The notes beneath the pieces are model-generated. The model was given only the letters and a program-made list of their open reading frames with translations. It did not search any database and was not told the origin of the DNA. This document shows, in pieces, positions 28,192-35,767 of a stretch of DNA of 64,000 nucleotides. Made by a program: the position numbers and the translations under genes. Positions within the stretch are counted from its first letter, which is position 1. Every line of letters begins with the position of its first letter. Source of the DNA: Actinopolyspora mzabensis. Its GTDB lineage: Bacteria > Actinomycetota > Actinomycetes > Mycobacteriales > Pseudonocardiaceae. Where the stretch lies: NCBI RefSeq assembly GCF_900101095.1, contig NZ_FNFM01000001.1, positions 248,001 to 312,000 on the forward strand. The letters are read 5' to 3'.

Positions 28192-28956
28192 ATGAGTCTG
28201 CTGGCCGAGGAGGTTTCCTGGCGTGCCGGAGGGAAGCTGATAGTCGACGGCGTCAGCATCGCTCCGGAGGAGGGAGCCACCGTCGGGCTGCTCGGCCCCA
28301 ACGGTTCGGGCAAGTCGACGCTGCTCCGGCTGCTGGCCGGGGTTCGCCAGGTGTCGGAGGGCGTGGTCCGACTCGACGGCTCCCCGATCGAACGGGTCGG
28401 GCGCAAGAACATCGCCCGCAGGCTGGCCGTGGTCGAACAGCACGCGGGCACCGAGGTCGACATGAGCGTGCTCGACGTCGTTCGTCTCGGCCGCATTCCG
28501 CACCGGCGTGCCTGGGTGGGGGCCACGGCCGACGACGAGACAGCGGTGCGGTCAGCCGTGGAGTACACCCGGCTGGAGGACAAGGTCGACCGGTCCTGGC
28601 ACACCCTCTCGGGCGGGGAACGCCAGCGGGTCCAGATCGCGCGGGCACTCGCACAGCAGCCGAAGGAGCTGCTGCTCGACGAGCCCACCAACCACCTGGA
28701 CATCCAGCACCAGCTGGAGCTGCTGGCGCTGGTGGTCCGGATCCCGGTGACCAGCGTCATCGCCCTGCACGACCTCAACCTGGCGGCCATGTTCTGCGAT
28801 CACCTGCTGGTGCTGGCGGAGGGACGTGCCGTGGCGGCGGGCTCGCCGGAACAGGTGCTGACCGAGGAGCTGATCGCCGAGGTCTACAACGTTCGCGCCC
28901 GGGTGGACGCGGAGGGTCCCGGCGGGCGTCCCGCCATCCGCTTCTTCCCGGACTGA
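28192..28956 (+). CDS. btuD: Cobalamin ABC transporter ATPase (BtuD/FecE-like)
   Basis: ABC ATPase of the iron/B12 importer class, 254 aa. Walker A GPNGSGKST, Q-loop region VVEQHAGTEVDMSVLDVVRLGRIPH, signature LSGGERQRVQIARALAQ, Walker B LLLDEPTNHLD and switch His in VIALHDLNLAAMFCD are complete. The frame is open upstream, but ATG 28192 begins the domain and has AGGGAG about nine bases before it. Partner of the btuF and btuC products; expression may be uncoupled from them by the intervening repeat. Confidence 0.91.
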   Translation: MSLLAEEVSWRAGGKLIVDGVSIAPEEGATVGLLGPNGSGKSTLLRLLAGVRQVSEGVVRLDGSPIERVGRKNIARRLAVVEQHAGTEVDMSVLDVVRLGRIPHRRAWVGATADDETAVRSAVEYTRLEDKVDRSWHTLSGGERQRVQIARALAQQPKELLLDEPTNHLDIQHQLELLALVVRIPVTSVIALHDLNLAAMFCDHLLVLAEGRAVAAGSPEQVLTEELIAEVYNVRARVDAEGPGGRPAIRFFPD

Positions 28957-29080
28957 GTGAAGCTTCCGCCGCCACCTCGCGGGGTTTCCACCGGCGTGGT
29001 GCCGGAAATCCCCACCCGAGCGGTGAGCTGCCCGGCCCAAACCCTGCCCGACCGGCACAAGCCGCGTAACGCTCACCCGA

Positions 29081-29680
29081 TCAACGCCGGTAGGGGTGCT
29101 TCTCCTTCGCGTCCCGGAGCGCGGTGGCCCACCAGGACAACTCGTCGAGCATCATCTTGGCCGCGGCGGTGCTGCCCGCCCTGTCCTTGGGAAAGCCCTC
29201 CTCGTCGAAGGCCTGCCCGGCCCACTGGAAGCTCACCGTGTCCCGAACGGTCATGGCGCGGACCTCGGCGAAGACCTGCCTGAGGTTCTCCAGGGCGTGC
29301 AGTCCGCCGGCGATCCCGCCGTAGGAGACCAGCCCGACCGGCTTCGCGTGCCACTCGGAGTTGTGGTGGTCGATCGCGTTCTTCAACGACGCCGGGAAAC
29401 TGCGGTTGTACTCGGCCGAGACCACCACGAAGGCGTCGGCGGCGTCGAGTCGTTCGTGCAGTGACGTCTTCGAGCTCCCCGCGTCCGAGGCGGAGCTCAC
29501 GCTCATGTCGATCGGCAGTTCCACCTCGGCCAGATCCACCAGGTCGACCTCGAAGTCACCGTGGCGTTCGGCCTCGGCGGCCATCCAGTTGCCCACGGTC
29601 GGGCCGAAGCGGCCCTCCCGGACGCTGCCGATGATCACTGCCACGCGCAGGTTCTCGCCGGTCGTGCTGTCGTTGCTCAT
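29081..29680 (-). CDS. NADPH-dependent FMN reductase
   Basis: Flavodoxin-like quinone/FMN reductase, 199 aa. The start VAVIIGSVREGRFGPTVGNW is the FMN-phosphate loop, SAEYNRSFPASLKNAIDH is the family signature around residue 90, and KPVGLVSYGGIAGGLHALENL binds the flavin ring. Likely reduces quinones, azo or nitro compounds with NADPH as a stress response. ATG 29680 has GGAAGGAAACGAG in front; the longer frame is discarded. The promoter has MerR-type geometry (29740-29770). Confidence 0.91.
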   Translation of the reverse strand: MSNDSTTGENLRVAVIIGSVREGRFGPTVGNWMAAEAERHGDFEVDLVDLAEVELPIDMSVSSASDAGSSKTSLHERLDAADAFVVVSAEYNRSFPASLKNAIDHHNSEWHAKPVGLVSYGGIAGGLHALENLRQVFAEVRAMTVRDTVSFQWAGQAFDEEGFPKDRAGSTAAAKMMLDELSWWATALRDAKEKHPYRR

Positions 29681-29739
29681 CTCGTTTCCTTCCCGAATCC
29701 CGGAAGTGGCTGTCGTGCCGCGTGTCGTTGTCGAGATCG

Positions 29740-29770
29740 AAGGTAGGAGTTCGATCAAACTCGAAGTCAA
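29740..29770 (-). promoter_or_regulatory. MerR/SoxR-type promoter for the FMN reductase
   Basis: On the minus strand, -35 TTGACT and -10 TACCTT are separated by 19 bp, the overlong spacer typical of MerR-family promoters, and an inverted repeat GAGTT-N6-AACTC is centred within 1 bp of the spacer midpoint. No MerR gene is in the window, so the regulator would act from elsewhere. Confidence 0.55.
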
Positions 29771-30138
29771 GTTCCCGATCGGACACTTCCGAATTCGGTT
29801 GCCGGGGAGCCGGAATCGGGGGACTGGGAGCCGTTCGTTTCGCGTACAATCCGGAACCGGAACGTGACGCGGTTTTGCCGTGTTCGAACGTGTTCGCCGA
29901 GTGGGTGTGTGGCGCGAGTGATCGAGTAGCCGAGCGGTGGCCGGTCAGGGATCCCGGATTCGCATCGCCCCCGAAGCTCGGCATCCGTGCCGGTCGGCCG
30001 GTTACGGGCCGTCCCGCCCACCTTGATCGAATGCGCTCGTGGCACCCTGGCGGGGTTGAACCCTCCGGTTCGTGTCGGAGTGCGGCTGTGCAGGTAGAGC
30101 CCGGATGAGCGCGCCGGGCGACGACCAGGAGTGAACGA
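29771..30138. other. Intergenic region upstream of the yidC paralogue
   Basis: About 370 bp with no credible gene. A possible -10 TACAAT occurs at 29845-29850 on the + strand without a convincing -35. The local composition is less GC-rich between 29750 and 29900. Confidence 0.45.
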
Positions 30139-31494
30139 GTGGAGCAATTCTTCGGCTTTATCCTCTACCCGGTGTCGTGGCTCCTCTGGGTGTGGCACCA
30201 GCTCTTCGGCGCCGTGTTCGGCCCGGACCAGGGCATCAGTTGGATACTCTCCGTCTTCTTCCTGGTGTTCACCCTGCGTGTGCTGCTGCTCAAGCCCGCG
30301 CTGAGCCAGATCCGCGCGGGGCGCAAGATGCAGAAGTTCGCCCCGCAGATGCAGAAGATCCGGGAGAAGTACAAGAACGACCGCCAGAAGATGGCGCAGG
30401 AGATGCAGAAGATGCAGTCCGAGCAGGGGGTCAACCCGCTCGGTGGCTGCCTTCCGGCGCTCGTGCAGATCCCGGTCTTTCTGAGCCTGTTCCACGTGCT
30501 GCGCGGGTTCGACCCCACCGAGGACAGCAACTTCGCCTTCGGCAGGCAGGGTGTTCAGTCCTTCGTCAACGCCGACATCTTCGGGGCCAAGCTCTCCAAC
30601 TGGATCACCCAGCCCGAGCAGCAGTTGGAGCAGTTCGACACCACCCGCGCCGATATGATCATGGTGGGCATCCCGCTGATGATCGTCGCCTCGGTGGCCA
30701 CCTACTTCACGATGCGCATGTCGATGAAGCGCCAGTCCGACGCGGCGATGGCCAACCCGCAGAGCGCGATGATGGGCAAGGTCATGATGTACCTCGCCCC
30801 GATCGGCGCCCTGGTCTCCGGTTGGTTCCTGCCGCTGGCGGTGCTGTTCTACTGGCTCGCCAACAACGTCTGGACCCTGGGGCAGCAGCACTTCCTCACC
30901 AACAAGGTCGACCGGGAGGAAGCGCGCCAGAAGGAGCAGGACATCGCGGCCAAGAAGGAGGCCCCGCGCCCCAAGCCGGGACAGAAGCCGGATCGCGGCG
31001 GCGGTAACAAGGCCGTCGCGGAGCTCGACGAGGAAGAGACGGACGAGGAGTCGCCCGAGGCCACCTCGGAGAACGGCGCCAAGTCCGGCAATCGTTCCAA
31101 GGCCGGCAGCGGCTCCAAGACTGGCAGCGGTTCCAAGACTGGCAGCGGTTCCAAGGCGGGCTCCGGCAAGTCCGGGAGCGGCTCCGCGGCCAAGAAGACC
31201 TCCCAACGGACCAACGGTTCCAAGACGGGCTCCGGCACCAAGACTGGTTCCGGAGCCAAGGCCGGCTCCAGTGGCAAGTCCGGCTCGGGTTCCAAGAACG
31301 GTTCCGGGAGTGCCAAGTCGGCCGCGGGTGCCAAGTCCGCCGGTGGTTCGGGCGGCGGCTCGGAGAACGGCGGCAAGTCCTCCGGTGGTTCCGGGAGTGA
31401 CTCGGGCAACAAGAAGGGCCAGCAGTCCAAGAATCGTTCGGGTGGCTCGGGTAAGCAGTCGGGGGCGCAACGGAGCCAGAAGAAACGCCGGTGA
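30139..31494 (+). CDS. YidC/Oxa1-type membrane protein insertase with basic tail
   Basis: Membrane insertase, 451 aa. The Oxa1 core (residues about 1-260) has the first helix FFGFILYPVSWLLW, hydrophilic-groove helix WILSVFFLVFTLRVLLLKPAL with the conserved Arg, the charged cytoplasmic hairpin (KMQKFAPQMQKIREKY), NPLGGCLPALVQIPVFLSLF and later helices. From about residue 285 the protein is a Lys/Gly/Ser low-complexity tail of repeated GSGSKTGSGSK-like units. It is not next to rnpA/rpmH, so it is probably a second insertase rather than the housekeeping copy. GTG start, ribosome-binding site CCAGGAG. Confidence 0.9.
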   Translation: MEQFFGFILYPVSWLLWVWHQLFGAVFGPDQGISWILSVFFLVFTLRVLLLKPALSQIRAGRKMQKFAPQMQKIREKYKNDRQKMAQEMQKMQSEQGVNPLGGCLPALVQIPVFLSLFHVLRGFDPTEDSNFAFGRQGVQSFVNADIFGAKLSNWITQPEQQLEQFDTTRADMIMVGIPLMIVASVATYFTMRMSMKRQSDAAMANPQSAMMGKVMMYLAPIGALVSGWFLPLAVLFYWLANNVWTLGQQHFLTNKVDREEARQKEQDIAAKKEAPRPKPGQKPDRGGGNKAVAELDEEETDEESPEATSENGAKSGNRSKAGSGSKTGSGSKTGSGSKAGSGKSGSGSAAKKTSQRTNGSKTGSGTKTGSGAKAGSSGKSGSGSKNGSGSAKSAAGAKSAGGSGGGSENGGKSSGGSGSDSGNKKGQQSKNRSGGSGKQSGAQRSQKKRR

Positions 31495-31635
31495 AACCGT
31501 GACGTTCCCGAAACAGGTGAGGCACTGGGATCGGTGCCGCGATTGCGGGTAAAGTGCGTTTTACGTGGCCGGGAACCGATCACGGCTCCCGGCCGTTAAT
31601 ACGGGTGACGGCGCACGCACGCCCGGGAGGATGAC

Positions 31636-32439
31636 TTGCGCACAAGCAGCAACCCTGCGTTCAAGAACCTGCCCAAGGGTGGGGGGTACGCGAACTTCAA
31701 CTACGGCCAACCCGCAGGTGCCTTCGGCACCGAGGGGCAGGCCACCACCGCTCCGCAGCAGACCGGACGGCCGCTGTCGATCGACGACATCGTGACCAAG
31801 ACGGCCACCACGCTGGCCATCACGATCGGTACCGGTGCGGCCACCTACCTCATCGGTGGTGCCGCTTCCTGGGGGCTGGCGCTCCCGGCGGCGCTCGTCG
31901 GGTTCGTACTGGCGTTGGCCAACATCTTCAAGAAGAAGGTGAGCCCGGCGCTGGTCATCGCCTACGCCGCCGTCGAGGGTGTGTTCCTCGGCGCGGTGAG
32001 CCACCTGTTCGCCTCCATGGTGAACAACCCGGCCATCATCATGCAGGCCATCGCGGGCACCATGGGTGTGTTCGGGGCCATGCTGGTGGTCTACAAGACC
32101 GGCGCGATCCGGGTGACCCCGAAGCTGACCAAGTGGGTCATCGGCGCGGCGGCAGGTGCCGCCACGCTGATGCTGGTCAACCTGGTCGCCGGTTTCTTCG
32201 TCGAGGGTGGTCTCGGCATCCGCGGCAGCGACGGCGGTCTGCTCGCCATCGGCTTCAGCCTGCTGTGCATCGGTATCGCCGCGTTCGTCTTCCTGCTGGA
32301 CTTCGACCAGGCGGACAGCGCCATCAAGAGCGGTGTGGATGCCAGGTTCGCCTGGTACATCGCGTTCAGCCTGATGGTCACGCTGGTGTGGCTGTACCTG
32401 GAGATCCTGCGGTTGCTGTCCTACCTGCAGAGCGACTAG
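31636..32439 (+). CDS. Bax inhibitor-1/YccA family membrane protein
   Basis: 267-residue integral membrane protein of the actinobacterial Bax1-I/YccA type. A hydrophilic 50-residue start (SSNPAFKNLPKGGGYANF) leads into seven hydrophobic segments. Family hallmarks include VIAYAAVEGVFLGAVSH, GTMGVFGAMLVVYKTGAIRVT and the C-terminal FDQADSAIKSGVDARFAWY loop. Function in bacteria is unclear; calcium leak has been shown for the Bacillus homologue. TTG start at 31636 with GGGAGGA seven bases upstream. A textbook terminator follows. Confidence 0.9.
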   Translation: MRTSSNPAFKNLPKGGGYANFNYGQPAGAFGTEGQATTAPQQTGRPLSIDDIVTKTATTLAITIGTGAATYLIGGAASWGLALPAALVGFVLALANIFKKKVSPALVIAYAAVEGVFLGAVSHLFASMVNNPAIIMQAIAGTMGVFGAMLVVYKTGAIRVTPKLTKWVIGAAAGAATLMLVNLVAGFFVEGGLGIRGSDGGLLAIGFSLLCIGIAAFVFLLDFDQADSAIKSGVDARFAWYIAFSLMVTLVWLYLEILRLLSYLQSD

Positions 32440-32553
32440 CGGTACTTCGCCGGTCCGGTTCTCGTGGGTGCGCGTCCGGCGCGAACGGCCACGTGCCCGC
32501 GAGTTCCGCCCGGCAGGAGCCCGGGTGAGCGGAGCAGGAGCTCAGTAGAACCC

Positions 32554-32600
32554 AAGCGGCGCCCGTCCCTTCCGATACGGGAGGGACGGGCGCCGCTTTT
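32554..32600 (+). terminator. Intrinsic terminator
   Basis: A 17-bp perfect stem (AAGCGGCGCCCGTCCCT at 32554-32570 with AGGGACGGGCGCCGCTT at 32582-32598), loop of 11, ending in TTTT. It lies between the Bax-inhibitor-like gene and the convergent thiolase gene and can act in both directions because of its AA/TT ends. Confidence 0.92.
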
Positions 32601-32720
32601 CGTGGCTGCGAACGGCACCGGTAGCCGTTTCCGAGACGCGGCCTGTGTCCGTGACCTTGTGCACGCGGCCCGTCCCGCGACGAACCGCGCCTCAACGTGA
32701 CGAGCCGCGCCCACCCGTTG

Positions 32721-33941
32721 TCAGCTCAGCCGTTCCAGCACCATGGCCATGCCCTGGCCACCGCCGACGCACATCGTCTCCAGCCCGAACTGCTTGTCGT
32801 GGTACCGCAGCGAGTTCAGCAGCGTGGTCGTGATCCGCGCACCGGTCATCCCGAAGGGGTGCCCCACGGCGATGGCGCCGCCGTTGACGTTGAGCTTGTC
32901 CAACGGGATTCCCAGCTCCTGGTAGGAGGGGATCACCTGGGCGGCGAAGGCCTCGTTGATCTCGACGAGGTCCATGTCGCCGATGCCCATGCCCGCCCGG
33001 CCGAGCGCCTGCCGGGAGGCCTCCACCGGGCCCAGCCCCATGATCTCCGGCGAGAGCGCCGTCACACCGGTGGACACGATCCGGGCCAGCGGGGTCAGGC
33101 CGAGCTGCTCAGCCTTGCGGTCACTCATGATCACCAACGCGGCCGCGCCGTCGTTGAGCGGGCAGGCGTTGCCCGCCGTGATCCGCCCGTCGGGACGGAA
33201 AACCGGCTTGAGGCCGGACACCGCGTCCTTGGTCACCCCGGCACGCGGGCTGTCGTCAGTGTCCACGACCGTTCCGGAGGGTGTGGTCACCGGAGTGATC
33301 TCCCGGGACCAGAACCCGTTCGCGGCGGCCTTCTCCGCGAGGTTCTGCGAACGCACCCCGAACTCGTCCATCTCTTCCCTGCCGATGCCCTTGGCCAGCG
33401 CCAGGTTCTCCGCCGTCTGCCCCATCGGGATGTAGACGTCGGGGAGCTCGTCGAACTCCCGCGGGTCTACCCAATCGGCGGCGCCGTTCTCGGCGGCCTG
33501 CTGGGTGCGCTGCTGCGCCCGGTCGAACACCGGGTTGGCGGTGTCCGGCAGCGAATCCGAGTTCCCCTTCGCGAAGCGGGAAACCGTCTCCACCCCCGCG
33601 CTGATGAACACGTCGCCTTCGCCCGCCTTGATGGCGTGCATGGCCATTCGGGTGGTCTGCAGGCTGGACGAGCAGTAGCGGGTGATCGTCGTCCCGGGCA
33701 GGTGGTCGTGGCCGAGCAGCGTGGCGACCACGCGCCCCATGTTGTACCCCTGCTCGCCGCCGGGCAGGCCGCAGCCGAGCATCAGGTCGTCGATCTCGCC
33801 GGGATCGAGTTCGGGAACCTTGTCCAGCGCGGCCCGCACGATCTGTGCCGAGAGATCGTCCGGGCGCATGTCCAGCAGCGATCCCTTGCCCGCACGCCCG
33901 ATGGGGGAGCGGGCGGTCGCGACGATGACTGCTTCGGTCAT
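32721..33941 (-). CDS. Acetyl-CoA acyltransferase (thiolase)
   Basis: Thiolase of beta-oxidation type (FadA3/Rv1074c-like by context), 406 aa. Active-site Cys90 lies in TRYCSSSLQ; GGAIAVGHPFGMTGAR supplies the histidine and CVGGGQGMAM the second cysteine. INEAFAA is the conserved Asn-Glu-Ala-Phe motif. Cleaves 3-ketoacyl-CoA to acetyl-CoA and a shortened acyl-CoA. ATG 33941 has AAGGAG nine bases upstream. A TetR-type palindrome lies 137 bp upstream, next to repeat copy R7. Confidence 0.94.
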   Translation of the reverse strand: MTEAVIVATARSPIGRAGKGSLLDMRPDDLSAQIVRAALDKVPELDPGEIDDLMLGCGLPGGEQGYNMGRVVATLLGHDHLPGTTITRYCSSSLQTTRMAMHAIKAGEGDVFISAGVETVSRFAKGNSDSLPDTANPVFDRAQQRTQQAAENGAADWVDPREFDELPDVYIPMGQTAENLALAKGIGREEMDEFGVRSQNLAEKAAANGFWSREITPVTTPSGTVVDTDDSPRAGVTKDAVSGLKPVFRPDGRITAGNACPLNDGAAALVIMSDRKAEQLGLTPLARIVSTGVTALSPEIMGLGPVEASRQALGRAGMGIGDMDLVEINEAFAAQVIPSYQELGIPLDKLNVNGGAIAVGHPFGMTGARITTTLLNSLRYHDKQFGLETMCVGGGQGMAMVLERLS

Positions 33942-34077
33942 GGCGGGAACTCCTTCGCGGTTGCTGCGTCTGTTTCGAAACGGTTCCCGTGACGTGTCCG
34001 AGCCACGCACGGTGGAATGTGCTCACCCTAGGGGCCTACCGGCTGTTGGCGCGGTGATCGCGCTCACAACAATGCCA

Positions 34078-34093
34078 TACCGACTGGATGGTA
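34078..34093 (-). promoter_or_regulatory. TetR-type palindrome upstream of the thiolase gene
   Basis: TACCGACTGGATGGTA matches the generic actinobacterial TetR operator TACCGACCGGTCGGTA at 13 of 16 positions, with perfect outer arms TACC/GGTA. It lies in a locally AT-richer promoter region 137 bp before the thiolase start. Confidence 0.4.
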
Positions 34094-34165
34094 CGCCTGC
34101 ACATCAGCCGAGAACACCTTATTGTTGTGGCACTGGACCGTTTCGGTTGTCGTTGTGGGTGCTGT

Positions 34166-34396
34166 GGCGGAACCTCTCGCACGGCTCTCGCTGCGGGAGC
34201 CTCGACATCGAGTAGTTACTACGCCACGTCGAGGCTGTCCTCGCGAGGCGACCCGTGAGAACCCGCGGCGGTGCAGGTGGCGAGGGTGGTCGGAGCTCGG
34301 TTCGGGGCTCAGCGTCGCGGCGATTTCGCGAGAAATCGACGGAGCCCGGGGCCTGTGCCGCCCTGCCGTCCCGGCGATTTCGCGAGAGATCGACGC
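34166..34396 (+). repeat. Palindromic repeat copy R7 with hairpin pair
   Basis: Best complete copy: core 34166-34275 with inner CCTCGACATCG...CGTCGAGG stem and GTAGT/ACTAC, a linker, then two hairpins CGATTTC-GCGA-GAAATCG (34321-34338) and a near copy at 34375-34392 (arms 54 bases apart), both with GCGA loops. It fills much of the 551-bp space between the thiolase and SGNH genes; no gene is seen there. Confidence 0.86.
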
Positions 34397-34492
34397 CGTC
34401 CGAACGGGAACCGACCACGCTCCGGGGTACCCCGCGTGCGTCGTTCCGAGTCTTTGGAACCTGCACAGTGCGACTGTGGGGGAGTTCCCGGC

Positions 34493-35407
34493 TCAGTTCT
34501 CAGCGCGGTGGCCCCACCACAGGTTCAACCTGGCCACGAGCCGGCGGGTCGGTCTACGGGCCTCCACCGCCGCGGAACGGGCCGGAGCCCTGGGCACCGG
34601 TACCCCGGTCCAGGCGCCGATCGCGTCGCACAGTGTCGGCAGCAGCAGCTCGGCGGCCGTCTCGTACCCGGCCGCCGAGGGGTGGAACCGGTCCGGGCCG
34701 AACAACTCCACCGGGCGGGTCAGGAACTCCGGGGAGAGCAGGTCGGCCAGCGGTACGGCATGCCCACCGGACCGCTCCACCGCCCGGCGCTGTTCGAGCG
34801 CCAGAGTGAGACTCCTCCTGCGGGCGATCGAACGCAGCGGCTGCGGGATGGGGCGGACCACTCCGAGGTCCGGGCAGGTGCCGACGACCACCGCCACCCC
34901 CGCCCCGGTCAACCGGGCCACCCCCTGTTCCAGCAGCCCCGTGCTCGTGCTCACCGGTATGCGGGTCGTCACGTCGTTGGCACCGATCAGCACCAGCACC
35001 AGCCGGGGCGGTTCCCGGAGCACCGCGTCGATCTGCCGCTCCAGCCCCCTCGTGGTCGAGCCCACGACCGCGTGCGTGCGCAACCGCACCGGACGCTCCA
35101 ACTCCTCGGCCAGCCCGCTCGCCAGCCGTGCCCCGGGCAGCTCGGTCGCCACCTCGACACCGAGCCCGGCGGCCGAGGAATCACCCAGCACGGCGAACTC
35201 CAGCGGCGGTATCGCGGCGGCCGCCTCGCCACCGAAGTGTTCGGGGCAGTAGGTCCCGTCCGCGTCCAGGGGACCGTTGCCGGGCAACCCGATAACACGC
35301 CTGGCGTATCTCGACTGTTCGTTGAGCAGCCCGTACGCCGCGCCGGACAGTCCGCCCACGGAAGCGGTGCCGACGGCAGCCAACCGCAGCAGTCGCGCAG
35401 CGATCAT
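34493..35407 (-). CDS. SGNH-fold esterase/lipase, exported
   Basis: GDSL/SGNH hydrolase, 304 aa, homologous by order to Rv1075c. N-terminal hydrophobic segment (RLLRLAAVGTASVGGLSGAAYG) suggests export or anchoring. Block I VLGDSSAAGLG holds nucleophile Ser77; block III GANDVTT holds the oxyanion Asn; block V DRFHPSAAGY holds the catalytic Asp-His. Substrate unknown, probably short-chain esters. ATG 35407 has GGGGAGG eight bases before it. Divergent from cbs. Confidence 0.9.
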   Translation of the reverse strand: MIAARLLRLAAVGTASVGGLSGAAYGLLNEQSRYARRVIGLPGNGPLDADGTYCPEHFGGEAAAAIPPLEFAVLGDSSAAGLGVEVATELPGARLASGLAEELERPVRLRTHAVVGSTTRGLERQIDAVLREPPRLVLVLIGANDVTTRIPVSTSTGLLEQGVARLTGAGVAVVVGTCPDLGVVRPIPQPLRSIARRRSLTLALEQRRAVERSGGHAVPLADLLSPEFLTRPVELFGPDRFHPSAAGYETAAELLLPTLCDAIGAWTGVPVPRAPARSAAVEARRPTRRLVARLNLWWGHRAEN

Positions 35408-35619
35408 CGTTGCCTCCCCGACTCTCGCGGACGCCTCGGACACCGCTCTGCCGAATGGTCACTCCGTTCGGGCGGGGGCGCATGTCCGGGGAGTCCGGTT
35501 CCCGTCCGGTTGGGCGTGGAGCACCCGTCGAAGGTTCCGTAACCCGAATATCGTTCGTCGCGGGCGAATGGTTAATGGGTGGGCAGTGGGCGAACGGGTG
35601 AAAATCGCCTGAACAACGA

Positions 35620-35638
35620 GTTCGTAAGGCTCACGAAC
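35620..35638. promoter_or_regulatory. Inverted repeat upstream of cbs
   Basis: GTTCGT-N7-ACGAAC, perfect 6-bp arms, in the 360-bp region between the divergent SGNH and cbs genes and 130 bp before the cbs start. Nothing else is seen in that region except locally AT-richer stretches near 35550-35610. Confidence 0.35.
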
Positions 35639-35767
35639 CGACTACCCCGCCGAGAGCGCGGGGAGGCCGATGGGGAGACTGCTGGTGGGCAGTTTTCGCC
35701 CGGGAGAATTCGTGCGGAGCCGCGGTGCGGCCGCACCGCACACGGTTGATACGAGGAAGGAACCGCC

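Noticed and set aside
29767-31470. 567-residue Gly/Leu-rich minus-strand frame opposite yidC
   Set aside because: Antisense to the repetitive GSGSK tail; composition is fully explained by the complementary repeats.
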